Source of the DNA: Dehalococcoidia bacterium
Lineage (GTDB): Bacteria; Chloroflexota; Dehalococcoidia; Bin125
Direction of reading: 5' to 3'
DNA: 64,000 bases
Assembly: GCA_022822855.1 (NCBI GenBank)
Contig: JAJDYG010000033.1
Span: forward strand, 124,001 to 188,000
This document shows, in pieces, positions 8,559-16,855 of this stretch; positions within the stretch are counted from its first letter, which is position 1; each line of letters starts with the position of its first letter. Made by a program: the position numbers and the translations under genes. The notes beneath the pieces were generated by a model, which saw only the letters and a program-made list of their open reading frames with translations, did not search any database and was not told the DNA's origin.

Positions 8559-9545
8559 TCAGCCTCTTGGTATCAGGCGTGCGCTGACACGGCAGCAGGC
8601 GCCCCAGCAGACACCACCGAACTGGCAACACGCACCCCAGCAGATAAGTGCGGTTCGCCGCCAACCTGCCGGCATTTCCTCGGCTCGTCCGCGGTCTGTG
8701 GTTGTAAACGTTGGCATCGCCTCCCGCAGACCTCGGGGGCTCAGAACGAACGCAACCCCCATCAGAAGCACGGCAGTCAGCACGATCGACGGGCCTGCTG
8801 CCAGGTCGAGGTAGAAGGATGCGTACAGCCCGACCACAGTCGAAAGGATGCCAATTCCGGCTGCGAGCAACATCATGGTTATGAGCCGTCGTGAGATGAG
8901 CAACGCAGCGGCGGCCGGCGTCACGAGCATCGCCATCGCCAGAATCACACCGACCAGACGAAACGCCACTACGGTCGCCAGAGCGATCAGGACCAACAGG
9001 CCTATCTGCATGAAGCTGACCGGAACGCCGGAGACTGATGCCACCTCCGGGTCATATGCGGTAAATCGCAACTCGGGCAGGAAGGCCAACACCAGCACCG
9101 TCACCACAACGGTCAGCGCCGCCATCACGATCAGGTCGGTCCAGGATGCCCCGAGTATGTGACCGACGAGTAGCGACCCGAGGTCGACAGAGAACGTACG
9201 CTGGCGCGAGATCAGCAGTACGCCGAGCGCGAAGAAGCCGGCGAACATGATCCCGATCGCCGTGTCCTCGCGCAGCCGACCACGCAGGGTGAGCAGGGCC
9301 ACCCCCAGCGCCGTAAGCACGGCGGCAACGCCCGCCCCGAGCGTGATGAATACCGCGCCGCCGCCAACCACCAACGCGACGGCCGCGCCAGCGAGTTGCG
9401 TGTGCGCGACGGCATCGCCGAGGAACGCAAGACCGCGCAGCACGACGAACACGCCGACCATACCGGCAGCGATCGAGACAACGATCCCGGCAAGCAGCGC
9501 ACGCTGCATGAACTCAAACGACCAGGGGTCGGTGAGCCAGTCCAC
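8559..9545 (-). CDS. Zinc/manganese-type ABC transporter permease (ZnuB family) with Cys-rich tail
   Basis: The 328-residue integral membrane protein has about eight hydrophobic segments and the ABC-3 family signature (LRGLAFLGDAVAHTQLAGAA near residue 40). It would form the membrane channel for a cluster A-I metal-binding protein such as the one at 5502. The normal family core ends near LSPRGLREAM. The extra roughly 45 residues contain two copies of a CWGACC segment separated by five residues, which may bind metal or may be recent read-through into a direct repeat. It is convergent with orn, with a 5-bp gap. No ATP-binding subunit is present in the window. Confidence 0.88.
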   Translation of the reverse strand: MDWLTDPWSFEFMQRALLAGIVVSIAAGMVGVFVVLRGLAFLGDAVAHTQLAGAAVALVVGGGAVFITLGAGVAAVLTALGVALLTLRGRLREDTAIGIMFAGFFALGVLLISRQRTFSVDLGSLLVGHILGASWTDLIVMAALTVVVTVLVLAFLPELRFTAYDPEVASVSGVPVSFMQIGLLVLIALATVVAFRLVGVILAMAMLVTPAAAALLISRRLITMMLLAAGIGILSTVVGLYASFYLDLAAGPSIVLTAVLLMGVAFVLSPRGLREAMPTFTTTDRGRAEEMPAGWRRTALICWGACCQFGGVCWGACCRVSARLIPRG

Positions 9546-9636
9546 ACTGTCTCTTGCTAGGCCTCTACCGGGAATGCGGCACTATGCGGCACTACCATCT
9601 GCGAAGACACGCGTCGTGCAAGGTGGAGGCATCCCA

Positions 9637-10533
9637 ATGGTACTTGAGCGACAGGTCACGCTGATTACGGGCGCCTCACGAGGCTTTGGTCTCGCCGCCG
9701 CCGAGGAACTGACCGCCCGCGGTCACCTCGTGATCGCGACGATGCGCAACCCCGACCGTGATGGCCCGAACCTCGCCGGTATCGATCCTGAGCAGGTCGA
9801 AATCGCGCAATGCGATGTCACCGACCGCGCCTCGATCGATGCTGCCGTCGAAGCGGGCCTGACGAGGTTCGGACGAATCGACGCGCTCTTCAACAACGCC
9901 GGCTACGGACTCTACGGACCGGTCGAGGATTTGTCGGACGAAGAAGTCTCGCGCCAAATGGACACCAACTTCATCGGCCAGATCCGCATGGCTCAGGCGG
10001 TGCTCCCCGCAATGCGCGAGCAGCATCACGGCAAGATCATCAACGTCTCCTCGCTCGCCGGGCGCATCGTCGCTCCAATGATGGGTCTCTACGCCGCATC
10101 GAAATGGGCCGTCGAGGCCATGTCGGAAGCGCTGCGCTACGAGGTCTCGCGCTGGAACGTCGATGTCACCATCCTCGAGCCGGGCATGTACGCCTCGGAC
10201 TGGCAAACGACCAACCTCGATGTCGCCGCCGCCGTCCGCGAGGGCCGCTCGCCCTACCAGGAGTCCGCAAATCTCGCGCTGCAGACCTTCCGGACACGCG
10301 CTGCGACACGCCCCGGTTCACGTTCGGTCGCGACCGCCGTTGCCGACATCGTCGAACTCGAACAGCGCCTGCCCATGCGCTGGCCGATCGGCGAAGACAC
10401 GATTCAGACCATCCGCCTGCGAGAAGCTATGACCGACCAGGAATGGGAAGAGCGAGTCCGCGGCGACACGAAAATCTACCGCGGCGCTTTCTTCCGAGGC
10501 GTCGACAACCCGCTCGAGGACAAGCCGCGCTGA
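9637..10533 (+). CDS. Short-chain dehydrogenase/reductase
   Basis: This is a 298-residue NAD(P)-dependent oxidoreductase of the classical SDR family. The cofactor motif GASRGFG is near residue 12, followed by NNAGYG, the catalytic serine in NVSSLAG and the YxxxK motif (YAASK). The extended C-terminal substrate-binding part suggests a ketone/alcohol or lipid-like substrate, but this cannot be specified. The ATG at 9637 is fixed by AGGTGGAGG 7-8 nt upstream. Much longer in-frame extensions upstream are antisense to the permease gene and were not used. Confidence 0.93.
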   Translation: MVLERQVTLITGASRGFGLAAAEELTARGHLVIATMRNPDRDGPNLAGIDPEQVEIAQCDVTDRASIDAAVEAGLTRFGRIDALFNNAGYGLYGPVEDLSDEEVSRQMDTNFIGQIRMAQAVLPAMREQHHGKIINVSSLAGRIVAPMMGLYAASKWAVEAMSEALRYEVSRWNVDVTILEPGMYASDWQTTNLDVAAAVREGRSPYQESANLALQTFRTRAATRPGSRSVATAVADIVELEQRLPMRWPIGEDTIQTIRLREAMTDQEWEERVRGDTKIYRGAFFRGVDNPLEDKPR

Positions 10534-10545
10534 GCGCGCATCGAC

Positions 10546-11136
10546 TCAGCCGTGCTTGCCGACCGTCCAGCCCGCCTGGGCCAGGTGCGCGTCCGAAAAC
10601 TCCACTGCGTCCGGTTCGAGCTCGTTGGCCAGGGTGTCGTTGAAGCGGTTGAGGAATCCGAACATCGAGATCACGCAGACGATCTCAACCATTTCGGAGT
10701 CCGACCAGTACTTGCGCAACTCGTCAAACTGCTCGTCGCTGGCGGCGTTGGGGACTCCGCCCGAATCGCGAGCGACGCGCAACGCCGCCCGCTCGGCCTC
10801 GGAGAACAGGTCCGAGGTCTCGAACGCCCAGACCGCCTCAACGCGGTCGTAGCTCTCGCCGGCCAGAGAGTGCGCGAAGTGGCCCGTGTGCGCCTGGCAG
10901 TACAGACAACCCGCCGTGCGCGAAACCACGTGCGCAATCAATTGCTTCAGCCCCGCCGGGACGTCGCCCTCCCGCATGATCGAGCCGAAGAACGGTTGGA
11001 ACGCTTCCAGTACCTTCGGCCGGCGTCCCAGCACATGGAAAGACGTGGGAATCGTGATTCCGTTGTCCTGCATAGCCGAGAGAAACGGAGCCGCTTCCAA
11101 CAGTTCCTGGGTGCTCAGCGGTGTGACTCGATTCAT
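10546..11136 (-). CDS. AhpD-like/carboxymuconolactone-decarboxylase-fold protein
   Basis: The 196-residue all-helical protein has the CMD/AhpD active-site pattern (SRTAGCLYCQAHTGHFA), with a CxxC pair and a downstream His. In AhpD the two cysteines accept electrons and the His relays protons, giving a peroxidase or disulfide-reductase function; many homologues are called peroxidase-related without proof. It overlaps the end of the upstream methyltransferase by 4 nt (11133-11136), indicating an operon. Both active-site positions are ordinary Cys codons here. Confidence 0.85.
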   Translation of the reverse strand: MNRVTPLSTQELLEAAPFLSAMQDNGITIPTSFHVLGRRPKVLEAFQPFFGSIMREGDVPAGLKQLIAHVVSRTAGCLYCQAHTGHFAHSLAGESYDRVEAVWAFETSDLFSEAERAALRVARDSGGVPNAASDEQFDELRKYWSDSEMVEIVCVISMFGFLNRFNDTLANELEPDAVEFSDAHLAQAGWTVGKHG

Positions 11137-11999
11137 CTTGTCCTCCAGCGAATCAACATCTGTTTCGGTTGATCGGGCAACGACCAGCCGCCGTCCCGTT
11201 CAACCAATAGGTCGGCCACCGCCTTGCGCAATGCCGGCAACTTGGCCGAGTTCTCCGACAACCATAGCCGTCTGCGCGCCCAGTCCATCGCTGCTTCGGG
11301 TTCGTCGAAGACGAATCGCTGGCGGTCCCCGCGACGCTCCAGATCGCTCGCCTCGACCTCCGCCCCGCGAGCCTCCAGCAACTCGATGAACTCAACTGCG
11401 CCTGGTAGGTGTACCTGTTCCTCGCCATGAATTTCCGGCCAGACCTGCCAGAACATCGAACCTGGCGATCGGTCGTACTGCAGCGCGACGCACTCTCGCG
11501 TGGCGGCTCGTTCCATCGTGTCGAGGAAGCTGCCCATCTGCTCGATGTCATAACCAACGTGCGAGATCAGCGCGACATCAGCCATCCCGCTGATCTCGGG
11601 ATCCTCGGACGGCCAGCGTTGATCGCGCAGATCCACATTGGTGATCCCGTGTTCGATCTGCAGGTTCGCCAGTTCCGCCCGCATCGCCGGCGACGGCTCG
11701 ACCGCGATCACCCGACGCACTTGCAGCGCGAGCGGTAGGGAAAACCGTCCGGCTCCGGCGCCGACGTCTACCCAGGTGTCTTCGGGCTTGGCGATCGACA
11801 GCAACGCTTCCAGGGCCGAGTCTCCGCTGCGGCGAGGGTCGGCGCGGAAGGCTGAAGCCAGCGGGCGATAGTGGTCCCCGCCGTCCGAGTCTTCTCGCAG
11901 CCGTTCGGCCTGTTCTCGATTCGCCGCGACGCGGTCGGCCCAGTCCCGCGTCAATTCGGCCGCCGACGAACCACCGGCGCTGGAGTAAACTTCGCTCAT
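11133..11999 (-). CDS. Class I SAM-dependent methyltransferase-like protein
   Basis: The 288-residue product carries the Rossmann motif I (WVDVGAGAGRFSLPLA), motif II (VIAVEPSPAM) and a motif IV-like stretch (MADVALISHVGYDI). These mark it as a class I S-adenosylmethionine-dependent methyltransferase; the substrate is unknown. The ATG at 11997-11999 has GAGGTGGTC upstream and is preferred over an in-frame start 13 codons earlier. This start overlaps the ATG of the divergent PAC2 gene in a shared CATG, an unusual arrangement. It overlaps the AhpD-like gene by 4 nt. Confidence 0.85.
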   Translation of the reverse strand: MSEVYSSAGGSSAAELTRDWADRVAANREQAERLREDSDGGDHYRPLASAFRADPRRSGDSALEALLSIAKPEDTWVDVGAGAGRFSLPLALQVRRVIAVEPSPAMRAELANLQIEHGITNVDLRDQRWPSEDPEISGMADVALISHVGYDIEQMGSFLDTMERAATRECVALQYDRSPGSMFWQVWPEIHGEEQVHLPGAVEFIELLEARGAEVEASDLERRGDRQRFVFDEPEAAMDWARRRLWLSENSAKLPALRKAVADLLVERDGGWSLPDQPKQMLIRWRTR

Positions 12000-12882
12000 G
12001 ACCACCTCACCTGACCTCAGTATCGACGAACTCCCCAACCTCTCCGATCCAGTGATGATTGTCGCTTGGGAAGGCTGGAATGACGCTGGCGAGTCCGCAT
12101 CGACCGCTGCCCAGTATCTGATTCAACAGTTGGGCGCGAAGCCGTTCGCCACGATCGACCCCGAAGAATTCTACGACTTCACCGAAGCCCGTCCCATGGC
12201 GAGGTACCGCAGTGGCGAGCGCTTCATTGCTTGGCCGGCGACAGAGTTCGTCCATCTGCAGTCCGACACTGGTGGCCGCGATGTGGTCGTCGGCATCGGC
12301 ATCGAGCCGCACTACCACTGGAAGCGATACATGACGGCGCTCTCGGAGCTCGTCGATGAGATCGGCGCCAAGCTGATTCTCTCCCTCGGCGCTGTCGCCG
12401 CGGGCACCCCGCACACACAGCCCGTGCATGTTCGCGGATCGGCGAACAACCCGGAACTCGCGCAGCGCTACAACATGCACCCGTCCCGCTTCGAGGGCCC
12501 GTCAGGCATCGTCGGCGTGTTCCATGATCATTGCCGCCGCCGAGGCGTGGCCGGCGTCTCGCTCTGGGCCTCTGTGCCGCACTATCTGCCCGGGATCACC
12601 AATCCGGTCGGTGCGCAGGCGCTGCTGCGAGTGGTCAGCGACATGACCGGCCTGCACTTCGACCTCGATCCGCTCGAGCGCGGCATCGAACGCTTCCACA
12701 CTCAGCTTGACGAGGCATTGCGGGACAACGACGAGCTGCGCGACTACGTCGCTCGGCTTGAAGCGGCCGCTCCAATGCCGCAAACAGAGGAGCAACCCGA
12801 GAGCGAACTGCCCAGCGCCGACGCGCTGATCGCCGACCTCGAGGATTTTTTCCGACAAGGCGGCGACAACGCCAACAACTAG
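11998..12882 (+). CDS. PAC2 family protein
   Basis: The 294-residue protein matches the PAC2 (proteasome assembly chaperone 2-like) family. It has the conserved MIVAWEGWNDAGESASTA near residue 20, a Gly-rich core (LSLGAVAAGTPHT) and GPSGIVGVFHDHCRRRGV. Bacterial members have no settled function. The Asp/Glu-rich C-terminus is variable. The ATG at 11998 shares bases with the divergent methyltransferase start, and its GGAG is somewhat distant (about 12 nt), so the true start could be slightly downstream. It is followed 78 nt later by the FTR-like selenoprotein gene. Confidence 0.88.
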   Translation: MTTSPDLSIDELPNLSDPVMIVAWEGWNDAGESASTAAQYLIQQLGAKPFATIDPEEFYDFTEARPMARYRSGERFIAWPATEFVHLQSDTGGRDVVVGIGIEPHYHWKRYMTALSELVDEIGAKLILSLGAVAAGTPHTQPVHVRGSANNPELAQRYNMHPSRFEGPSGIVGVFHDHCRRRGVAGVSLWASVPHYLPGITNPVGAQALLRVVSDMTGLHFDLDPLERGIERFHTQLDEALRDNDELRDYVARLEAAAPMPQTEEQPESELPSADALIADLEDFFRQGGDNANN

Positions 12883-12960
12883 AGCGCGCCGTGCGCCGAA
12901 GGCAGCGCGTACAGTAGATCCGACGACGCAATCTGGAAACGGCTAGAGCGGTGGTGAGCG

Positions 12961-13422
12961 ATGGCGGATGTTGACCAGGTCAGCGACGACGATCGCCAGC
13001 AAGCGTCCGAGAAAAACCTCAACAAGATGTGGAAGTTCGCCCGCAACTTCGCGGAGAAGAGCGGCTCGTATCTGCATCCACAGGAGGAAATTACCGAATT
13101 CCTGGTGATCGGACTGGCCAAACACATCGACGACTACGGCCGGCCACTCTGTCCCTGCAACTTCTACGAGGACAAGGCTGAAGAGGTCAAAGAGTCGACC
13201 TGGATCTGCCCCTGCGAGGAGATGCAGCGCTGGAAGTACTGCCATTGACTGCTCTTCTGCGATGAGGAAGGTCTTCCCATCACCGAGTACCTGCCCAGAG
13301 ATCACGAAGGCGTGACGATCTACGGCGATCGCAAGGACCCGCATCCGGACAAAGGCCGAGCCCTCGGCCGGTTGGAAGAGCAAAGCGGACGCAAAATCGA
13401 CAAGCGCAAGCGCCGCGACTAG
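12961..13422 (+). CDS. Ferredoxin-thioredoxin reductase catalytic-type selenoprotein (in-frame UGA = Sec96)
   Basis: Read through the TGA at 13246-13248, the gene gives 153 residues with the FTR catalytic-chain signature CxC-x16-CxC-x8-CxU: C64, C66, C83, C85, C94 and Sec96. In characterised FTR, four of these cysteines bind a 4Fe-4S cluster and the second of the first pair plus the last one form the redox disulfide. The UGA falls exactly on that last active-site cysteine (family sequence CHC, here CHU). Translation continues in frame (LLFCDEEGLPITEYLP) to a basic C-terminus and TAG. A SECIS-like hairpin sits 12 nt after the UGA. The likely role is reducing thioredoxin or a similar disulfide with ferredoxin electrons. 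A 95-residue call ending at the UGA would lose the active site. Confidence 0.9.
13261..13281 (+). promoter_or_regulatory. Bacterial SECIS element of the FTR-like gene
   Basis: GAUG(A)GGA-AGGUCU-UCC-CAUC folds into a 7-bp stem with one bulged A and a six-base apical loop AGGUCU. The same loop sequence is found in the E. coli fdhF SECIS, which SelB recognises. The loop begins 20 nt after the UGA; in fdhF the gap is 17 nt, so the difference is one codon. The hairpin lies inside the coding sequence, as bacterial SECIS elements do. Confidence 0.85.
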
Positions 13423-13485
13423 CCCTAGCGCTCACACTGCGACTACGCTCATAGAGACGAACTGAAAACCAACACTGGACAACGT

Positions 13486-13788
13486 ATGGCCCGAACCTCC
13501 AACGTTCACCGCGACCTCAAGCGCCGCAAGATGCACGCCAAGTACCTCGGCAAGCGAGAGGCGCTCAAGCAGCAGCTCAAAGAGTCCAACAATCCGCGCG
13601 AGAAGCAGAACATTCAATTCCAGCTCCAGGCCCTGCCCCGCAACAGTTCTCCGACCCGGCTCAAGAACCGCTGCGCCGTGACCGGTCGCCCGCGCGCCTA
13701 CATGCGGAAGTTCGGTCTCAGCCGGATTACCTTCCGCGAAATGGCCTCACTCGGCCTGCTCCCCGGTGTGCGTAAGAGTTCCTGGTAG
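13486..13788 (+). CDS. rpsN: 30S ribosomal protein S14, zinc-independent form
   Basis: The 100-residue product is the long S14 type ([16 protein letters not shown], then [19 protein letters not shown] and ending GVRKSSW). It lacks the CxxC-x12-CxxC zinc ribbon of short S14, keeping only one Cys in NRCAVTGR. The ATG at 13486 fits this family start exactly. It stands alone rather than in an spc-type operon. In many bacteria a stand-alone zinc-free S14 replaces a zinc-binding copy when zinc is scarce; whether another copy exists in this genome cannot be seen here. Confidence 0.95.
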   Translation: MARTSNVHRDLKRRKMHAKYLGKREALKQQLKESNNPREKQNIQFQLQALPRNSSPTRLKNRCAVTGRPRAYMRKFGLSRITFREMASLGLLPGVRKSSW

Positions 13789-13810
13789 CGTCCCAGCCTT
13801 CCACCCTTGT

Positions 13811-13829
13811 TCCAACTCGATGAGTTGGA
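13811..13829. terminator. Inverted repeat after rpsN
   Basis: TCCAACTC-GAT-GAGTTGGA is a perfect 8-bp inverted repeat, 22 nt after the rpsN stop and about 70 nt before the iron-binding-protein gene. It lacks a following T-run, so it is either a weak terminator or an operator for the iron-uptake genes. Confidence 0.4.
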
Positions 13830-13901
13830 CTAGCCGCAACTTTGCCCAATCATCCCTGTGTTGACGAATCGTTCCGCTGATCAGAGGGAGACCGGGTAGC
13901 G

Positions 13902-14957
13902 ATGACCGACGTTCGCGCTGGACGCGCTCTCTGGCCCTGGCTCCTCTGGCTCGCGCTGCTCGCACTCCTGTCCATCGTGACCTTGGCCTGCGCCTCGGAT
14001 CAGGCGGGAGAGCCCTCTTCGGCCCAATCAGAAGGCGGCGAGTTGACGATCTACTCGGGCCGCAGCGAGTCGCTGGTCGGGCCGCTGATCGACCGCTTCG
14101 AGGAGGTCAGCGGGATCTCCGTGCGCATCCGCTACGCCGGAACCGCCGAGCTGGCCTCGGCAATCCTTGAGGAGGGCGAACGCTCTCGTGCGGATGTCTT
14201 TTACTCGCAAGACGCCGGTGCGCTCGGCGCGCTGGCCGACGGCGGGATATTGATGGAGTTGCCCGATGATGTCGTCGCCAGCGTGCCCGCGGAGCTGGCT
14301 GATGCGTCCGGTCGCTGGGTGGCAACCTCAGGTCGGGCGCGGGTTCTAGTCATCTCGACCGAACGTGTGCCCAACCCACCGTCGAGCGTGTTTGATCTTG
14401 TCAATGAGGAATGGCGCGGGCGCGTCGGATGGGCGCCGACCAACGCCAGCTTCCAGGCGTTCGTCACCGCCATGCGACAGATCCACGGCGAGGACGCAAC
14501 CGAGGAGTGGTTGCGAGGCATGCTGGCCAACGACGTCGTCGAATATCCCAGGAACTCGCCGATCGTCCTGGCCGTTGGCGAGGGCGAGATCGATGTCGGC
14601 TTGGTCAACCACTACTACCTGTTCCGCTTCCTCGCGGACGAACCCGACTTCCCCGCCGCGAATCACTTCACCGACCCTGGTGAAGCCGGTGGGTTGGTCA
14701 ACGTGGCTGGCGCAGCGGTGCTCGCCTCTTCGCGCAACTCGCAGAACGCGCTGCGCTTCGTGCGCTTCCTGCTCAGCGAAGAGGGTCAAACCTACTTCCG
14801 CGATCAGACGAGTGAGTATCCCGTTACCTCGGGAGTCGAGCCCAGACAAGAACTCATCCCGCTTGCGGAGCTTGATCCGCCCTCGCTCGCCCTGACGTCG
14901 CTGGCCGACCTGGAAGGCACGCTCAAGCTGCTCCAGGACGTAGGCGCTGTTCCCTGA
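13902..14957 (+). CDS. Iron(III) ABC transporter substrate-binding protein (FbpA/FutA-like)
   Basis: The 351-residue exported protein begins with an N-terminal hydrophobic signal ending near LACASD, probably a lipobox. It continues with the ferric-binding-protein pattern: ELTIYSGRSESLVGPLIDRFEEVSGI, RADVFYSQDAGALGAL and a C-terminal GLVNVAGAAVL with NALRFVRFLLSEEGQ. The tyrosine pair used by FbpA-type proteins is plausibly in VNHYYLFRFL. The ATG at 13902 has GAGGGAG upstream. It leads a three-gene importer (binding protein, permease, ATPase) and is separated from the permease by 290 nt containing a hairpin. The substrate is inferred from family. Confidence 0.88.
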   Translation: MTDVRAGRALWPWLLWLALLALLSIVTLACASDQAGEPSSAQSEGGELTIYSGRSESLVGPLIDRFEEVSGISVRIRYAGTAELASAILEEGERSRADVFYSQDAGALGALADGGILMELPDDVVASVPAELADASGRWVATSGRARVLVISTERVPNPPSSVFDLVNEEWRGRVGWAPTNASFQAFVTAMRQIHGEDATEEWLRGMLANDVVEYPRNSPIVLAVGEGEIDVGLVNHYYLFRFLADEPDFPAANHFTDPGEAGGLVNVAGAAVLASSRNSQNALRFVRFLLSEEGQTYFRDQTSEYPVTSGVEPRQELIPLAELDPPSLALTSLADLEGTLKLLQDVGAVP

Positions 14958-15022
14958 TCCCCGCCGGAGAGCCTCCTTCGCCGCTCAGGCTGCTGGTCAG
15001 ACCTCAGAGCTCTTCTCCCTTT

Positions 15023-15044
15023 GATGGCATTACTGCCATCTTTT
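15023..15044 (+). terminator. Hairpin with short T-run after the iron-binding-protein gene
   Basis: GATGGCA-TTAC-TGCCATC followed by TTTT resembles a small Rho-independent terminator, 65 nt after the stop of the binding-protein gene. It would let the binding protein be made in excess over the permease and ATPase. An operator is the alternative reading. The remaining roughly 200 nt to the permease start show no gene that I can support. Confidence 0.5.
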
Positions 15045-15247
15045 GAAGAATTTGTGCATAAACTACGCACGTGCTCGGAAACAGCATCCGTGGGCACCCG
15101 AGAGCTCGATTCCGGGAATGAGGGTGATTGATGCCAAGATCCCCGTCAGGTGCGCTTCCGTTCCTCCTTTCTTGTCAGCAGATCGCGCTGGTCGGCGCGC
15201 CCTCATTCCTCGCCTGGCAGACCAAAACACTCCGATAGCCTCGACTC

Positions 15248-16855
15248 ATGAGCCTCCTCGGTCGGACCGTCAATACTCCAATCCGACTCCGCTCATCGAT
15301 TTCCGCAATCTGGATCCTGGCTCTGGCCGCCGCTGGTGCAGCCTGCATTCCGCTGGTCTACCTGCTGATTCGCGCCGCGACCGCCGATGCCGAGGACTGG
15401 TCGAGAGTCCTCAGCGACAGAACCTTGCGGTTGCTGATCAACACCACGACGCTGACCCTGGCAGTCACCGCGACCAGCGCCGCGCTCGCGCTGCCGATCG
15501 CCTACCTGACCGAGCGAACCGATCTGCCGTTCGCCGGGTTCTGGCGAACCGTGACCATCGTCCCACTGGCAATCCCCTCCTACGTTGGAGCCTTTGCCTT
15601 CGTCATCGCGCTGGGACCGAACGGTTCACTACAGGACCTGCTCGCGCCGCTCGGCGTTGACAGCCTGCCGCAGATCTATGGGTTCTTCGGCGCCTGGCTG
15701 GCGCTGACGCTGTTCTCGTTCCCCTATCTGCTGATCGTTGTCCGCGCCGGTCTGCGCGATCTCGACCCGGGCATCGAAGAATCGGCGCGATCGCTGGGGC
15801 AATCGGCCTGGGGCGCCTTTTGGCGGGTGACCGTTCCCCAGCTCCGCGTACCGATCACGACCGGCAGCCTGCTGGTAGCGCTGTATGTGATATCCGATTT
15901 TGGCGCCGTCTCGTTCATGCGCTTTGAGACGTTTACCTGGGCGGTCTATCTTCGCGTCAAATCGGCATTCGATCTCTCTGGAGCGGCCGTGCTGTCGCTT
16001 GTCCTGGTTGGATTGGTCGCCGTCGTCTTGCTCGTGGACTGGTCTCAGCGGCGCCATGCCCGCTATCACCGACTGGGCAGTGGAGCCGCGCGCATGCCTC
16101 GACTCGTGTCGCTCAGGCGCTTCCGCTGGCCGGCGGTGTTGGCGCTGGGCATCGTCATGGCCGTCGCGCTGCTGGTACCAGTCGCGGTGTTGTTCCACTG
16201 GTTGTCGATCGGTCTCAACCAGGGCGAGACCTTTCCCGGACTCTGGAGTGCCGCGCTCAACTCTGTGTACGCGTCCGCTCTGGCAGGGGGCGTGACGGTC
16301 GCGGTGGCGATACCGATCGCCTTTGTCGTCATTCGCCGTCCGGGCTTCCTGTCTCGCATTGTCGATCGCGTGTCGTACGTCGGCTACGCGCTGCCGGGCG
16401 TCGTCGTCGCCTTCGCTCTGGTCTTCTTCACCCTGCGAGTCACGCCTGGGATCTACCAGACGATCGTCACTCTGATCTTCGCTTACGCCGTGCTGTTCTT
16501 GCCCCAGGCGATCGCCGGGTTGCGGACCTCGCTGGTCCGGATCCAGCCCGGCCTCGAAGAAGCCTCCCGGTCACTCAGCCGCAGCCCGTGGCAGACGTTC
16601 TGCAGTGTGACGCTGCCCCTGATCGCGCCTGGCGTCCTCGCAGGCTTCGCGCTCGTTTTCCTGACTACGATGAAGGAGCTGCCTGCGACGGTCATCTTGG
16701 CGCCGATCGAGTTCGACACCCTGGCAACAACGCTCTGGGGGGACACGGAAGAGGCGTTCTTCGCTCGCGCCGCGGCCTCGGCGCTTCTCCTGCTGGCTTG
16801 CGCGGCGGTGCCCATGTTCCTGCTGTTTGGGAGTGACCGTGAACTCCGGACCTGA
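15248..16855 (+). CDS. Iron(III) ABC transporter permease, fused two-domain (FbpB-like)
   Basis: The 535-residue membrane protein has about 12 hydrophobic segments in two homologous halves. Each half has an EAA-type loop that contacts the ATPase: IEESARSLGQSAWGAFWRVT near residue 177 and LEEASRSLSRSPWQTFCSVT near 437. This fused layout is usual for ferric-iron permeases of the FbpB/SfuB type. The ATG at 15248 is the start. It overlaps the ATP-binding gene by about 17 nt, so those two are coupled. Confidence 0.92.
   Translation: MSLLGRTVNTPIRLRSSISAIWILALAAAGAACIPLVYLLIRAATADAEDWSRVLSDRTLRLLINTTTLTLAVTATSAALALPIAYLTERTDLPFAGFWRTVTIVPLAIPSYVGAFAFVIALGPNGSLQDLLAPLGVDSLPQIYGFFGAWLALTLFSFPYLLIVVRAGLRDLDPGIEESARSLGQSAWGAFWRVTVPQLRVPITTGSLLVALYVISDFGAVSFMRFETFTWAVYLRVKSAFDLSGAAVLSLVLVGLVAVVLLVDWSQRRHARYHRLGSGAARMPRLVSLRRFRWPAVLALGIVMAVALLVPVAVLFHWLSIGLNQGETFPGLWSAALNSVYASALAGGVTVAVAIPIAFVVIRRPGFLSRIVDRVSYVGYALPGVVVAFALVFFTLRVTPGIYQTIVTLIFAYAVLFLPQAIAGLRTSLVRIQPGLEEASRSLSRSPWQTFCSVTLPLIAPGVLAGFALVFLTTMKELPATVILAPIEFDTLATTLWGDTEEAFFARAAASALLLLACAAVPMFLLFGSDRELRT

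Noticed and set aside
9247-9636. N-terminal extension of the SDR gene by 130 codons
   Set aside because: Runs antisense to the zinc permease; AGGTGGAGG before ATG 9637 and the Rossmann motif at residue 12 fix the start.
12961-13248. A 95-residue FTR fragment ending at TGA, or a pseudogene
   Set aside because: The frame stays open with family-like sequence after the TGA, the UGA hits the last active-site Cys exactly, and a SECIS-like hairpin follows; truncation would remove the catalytic residue only.
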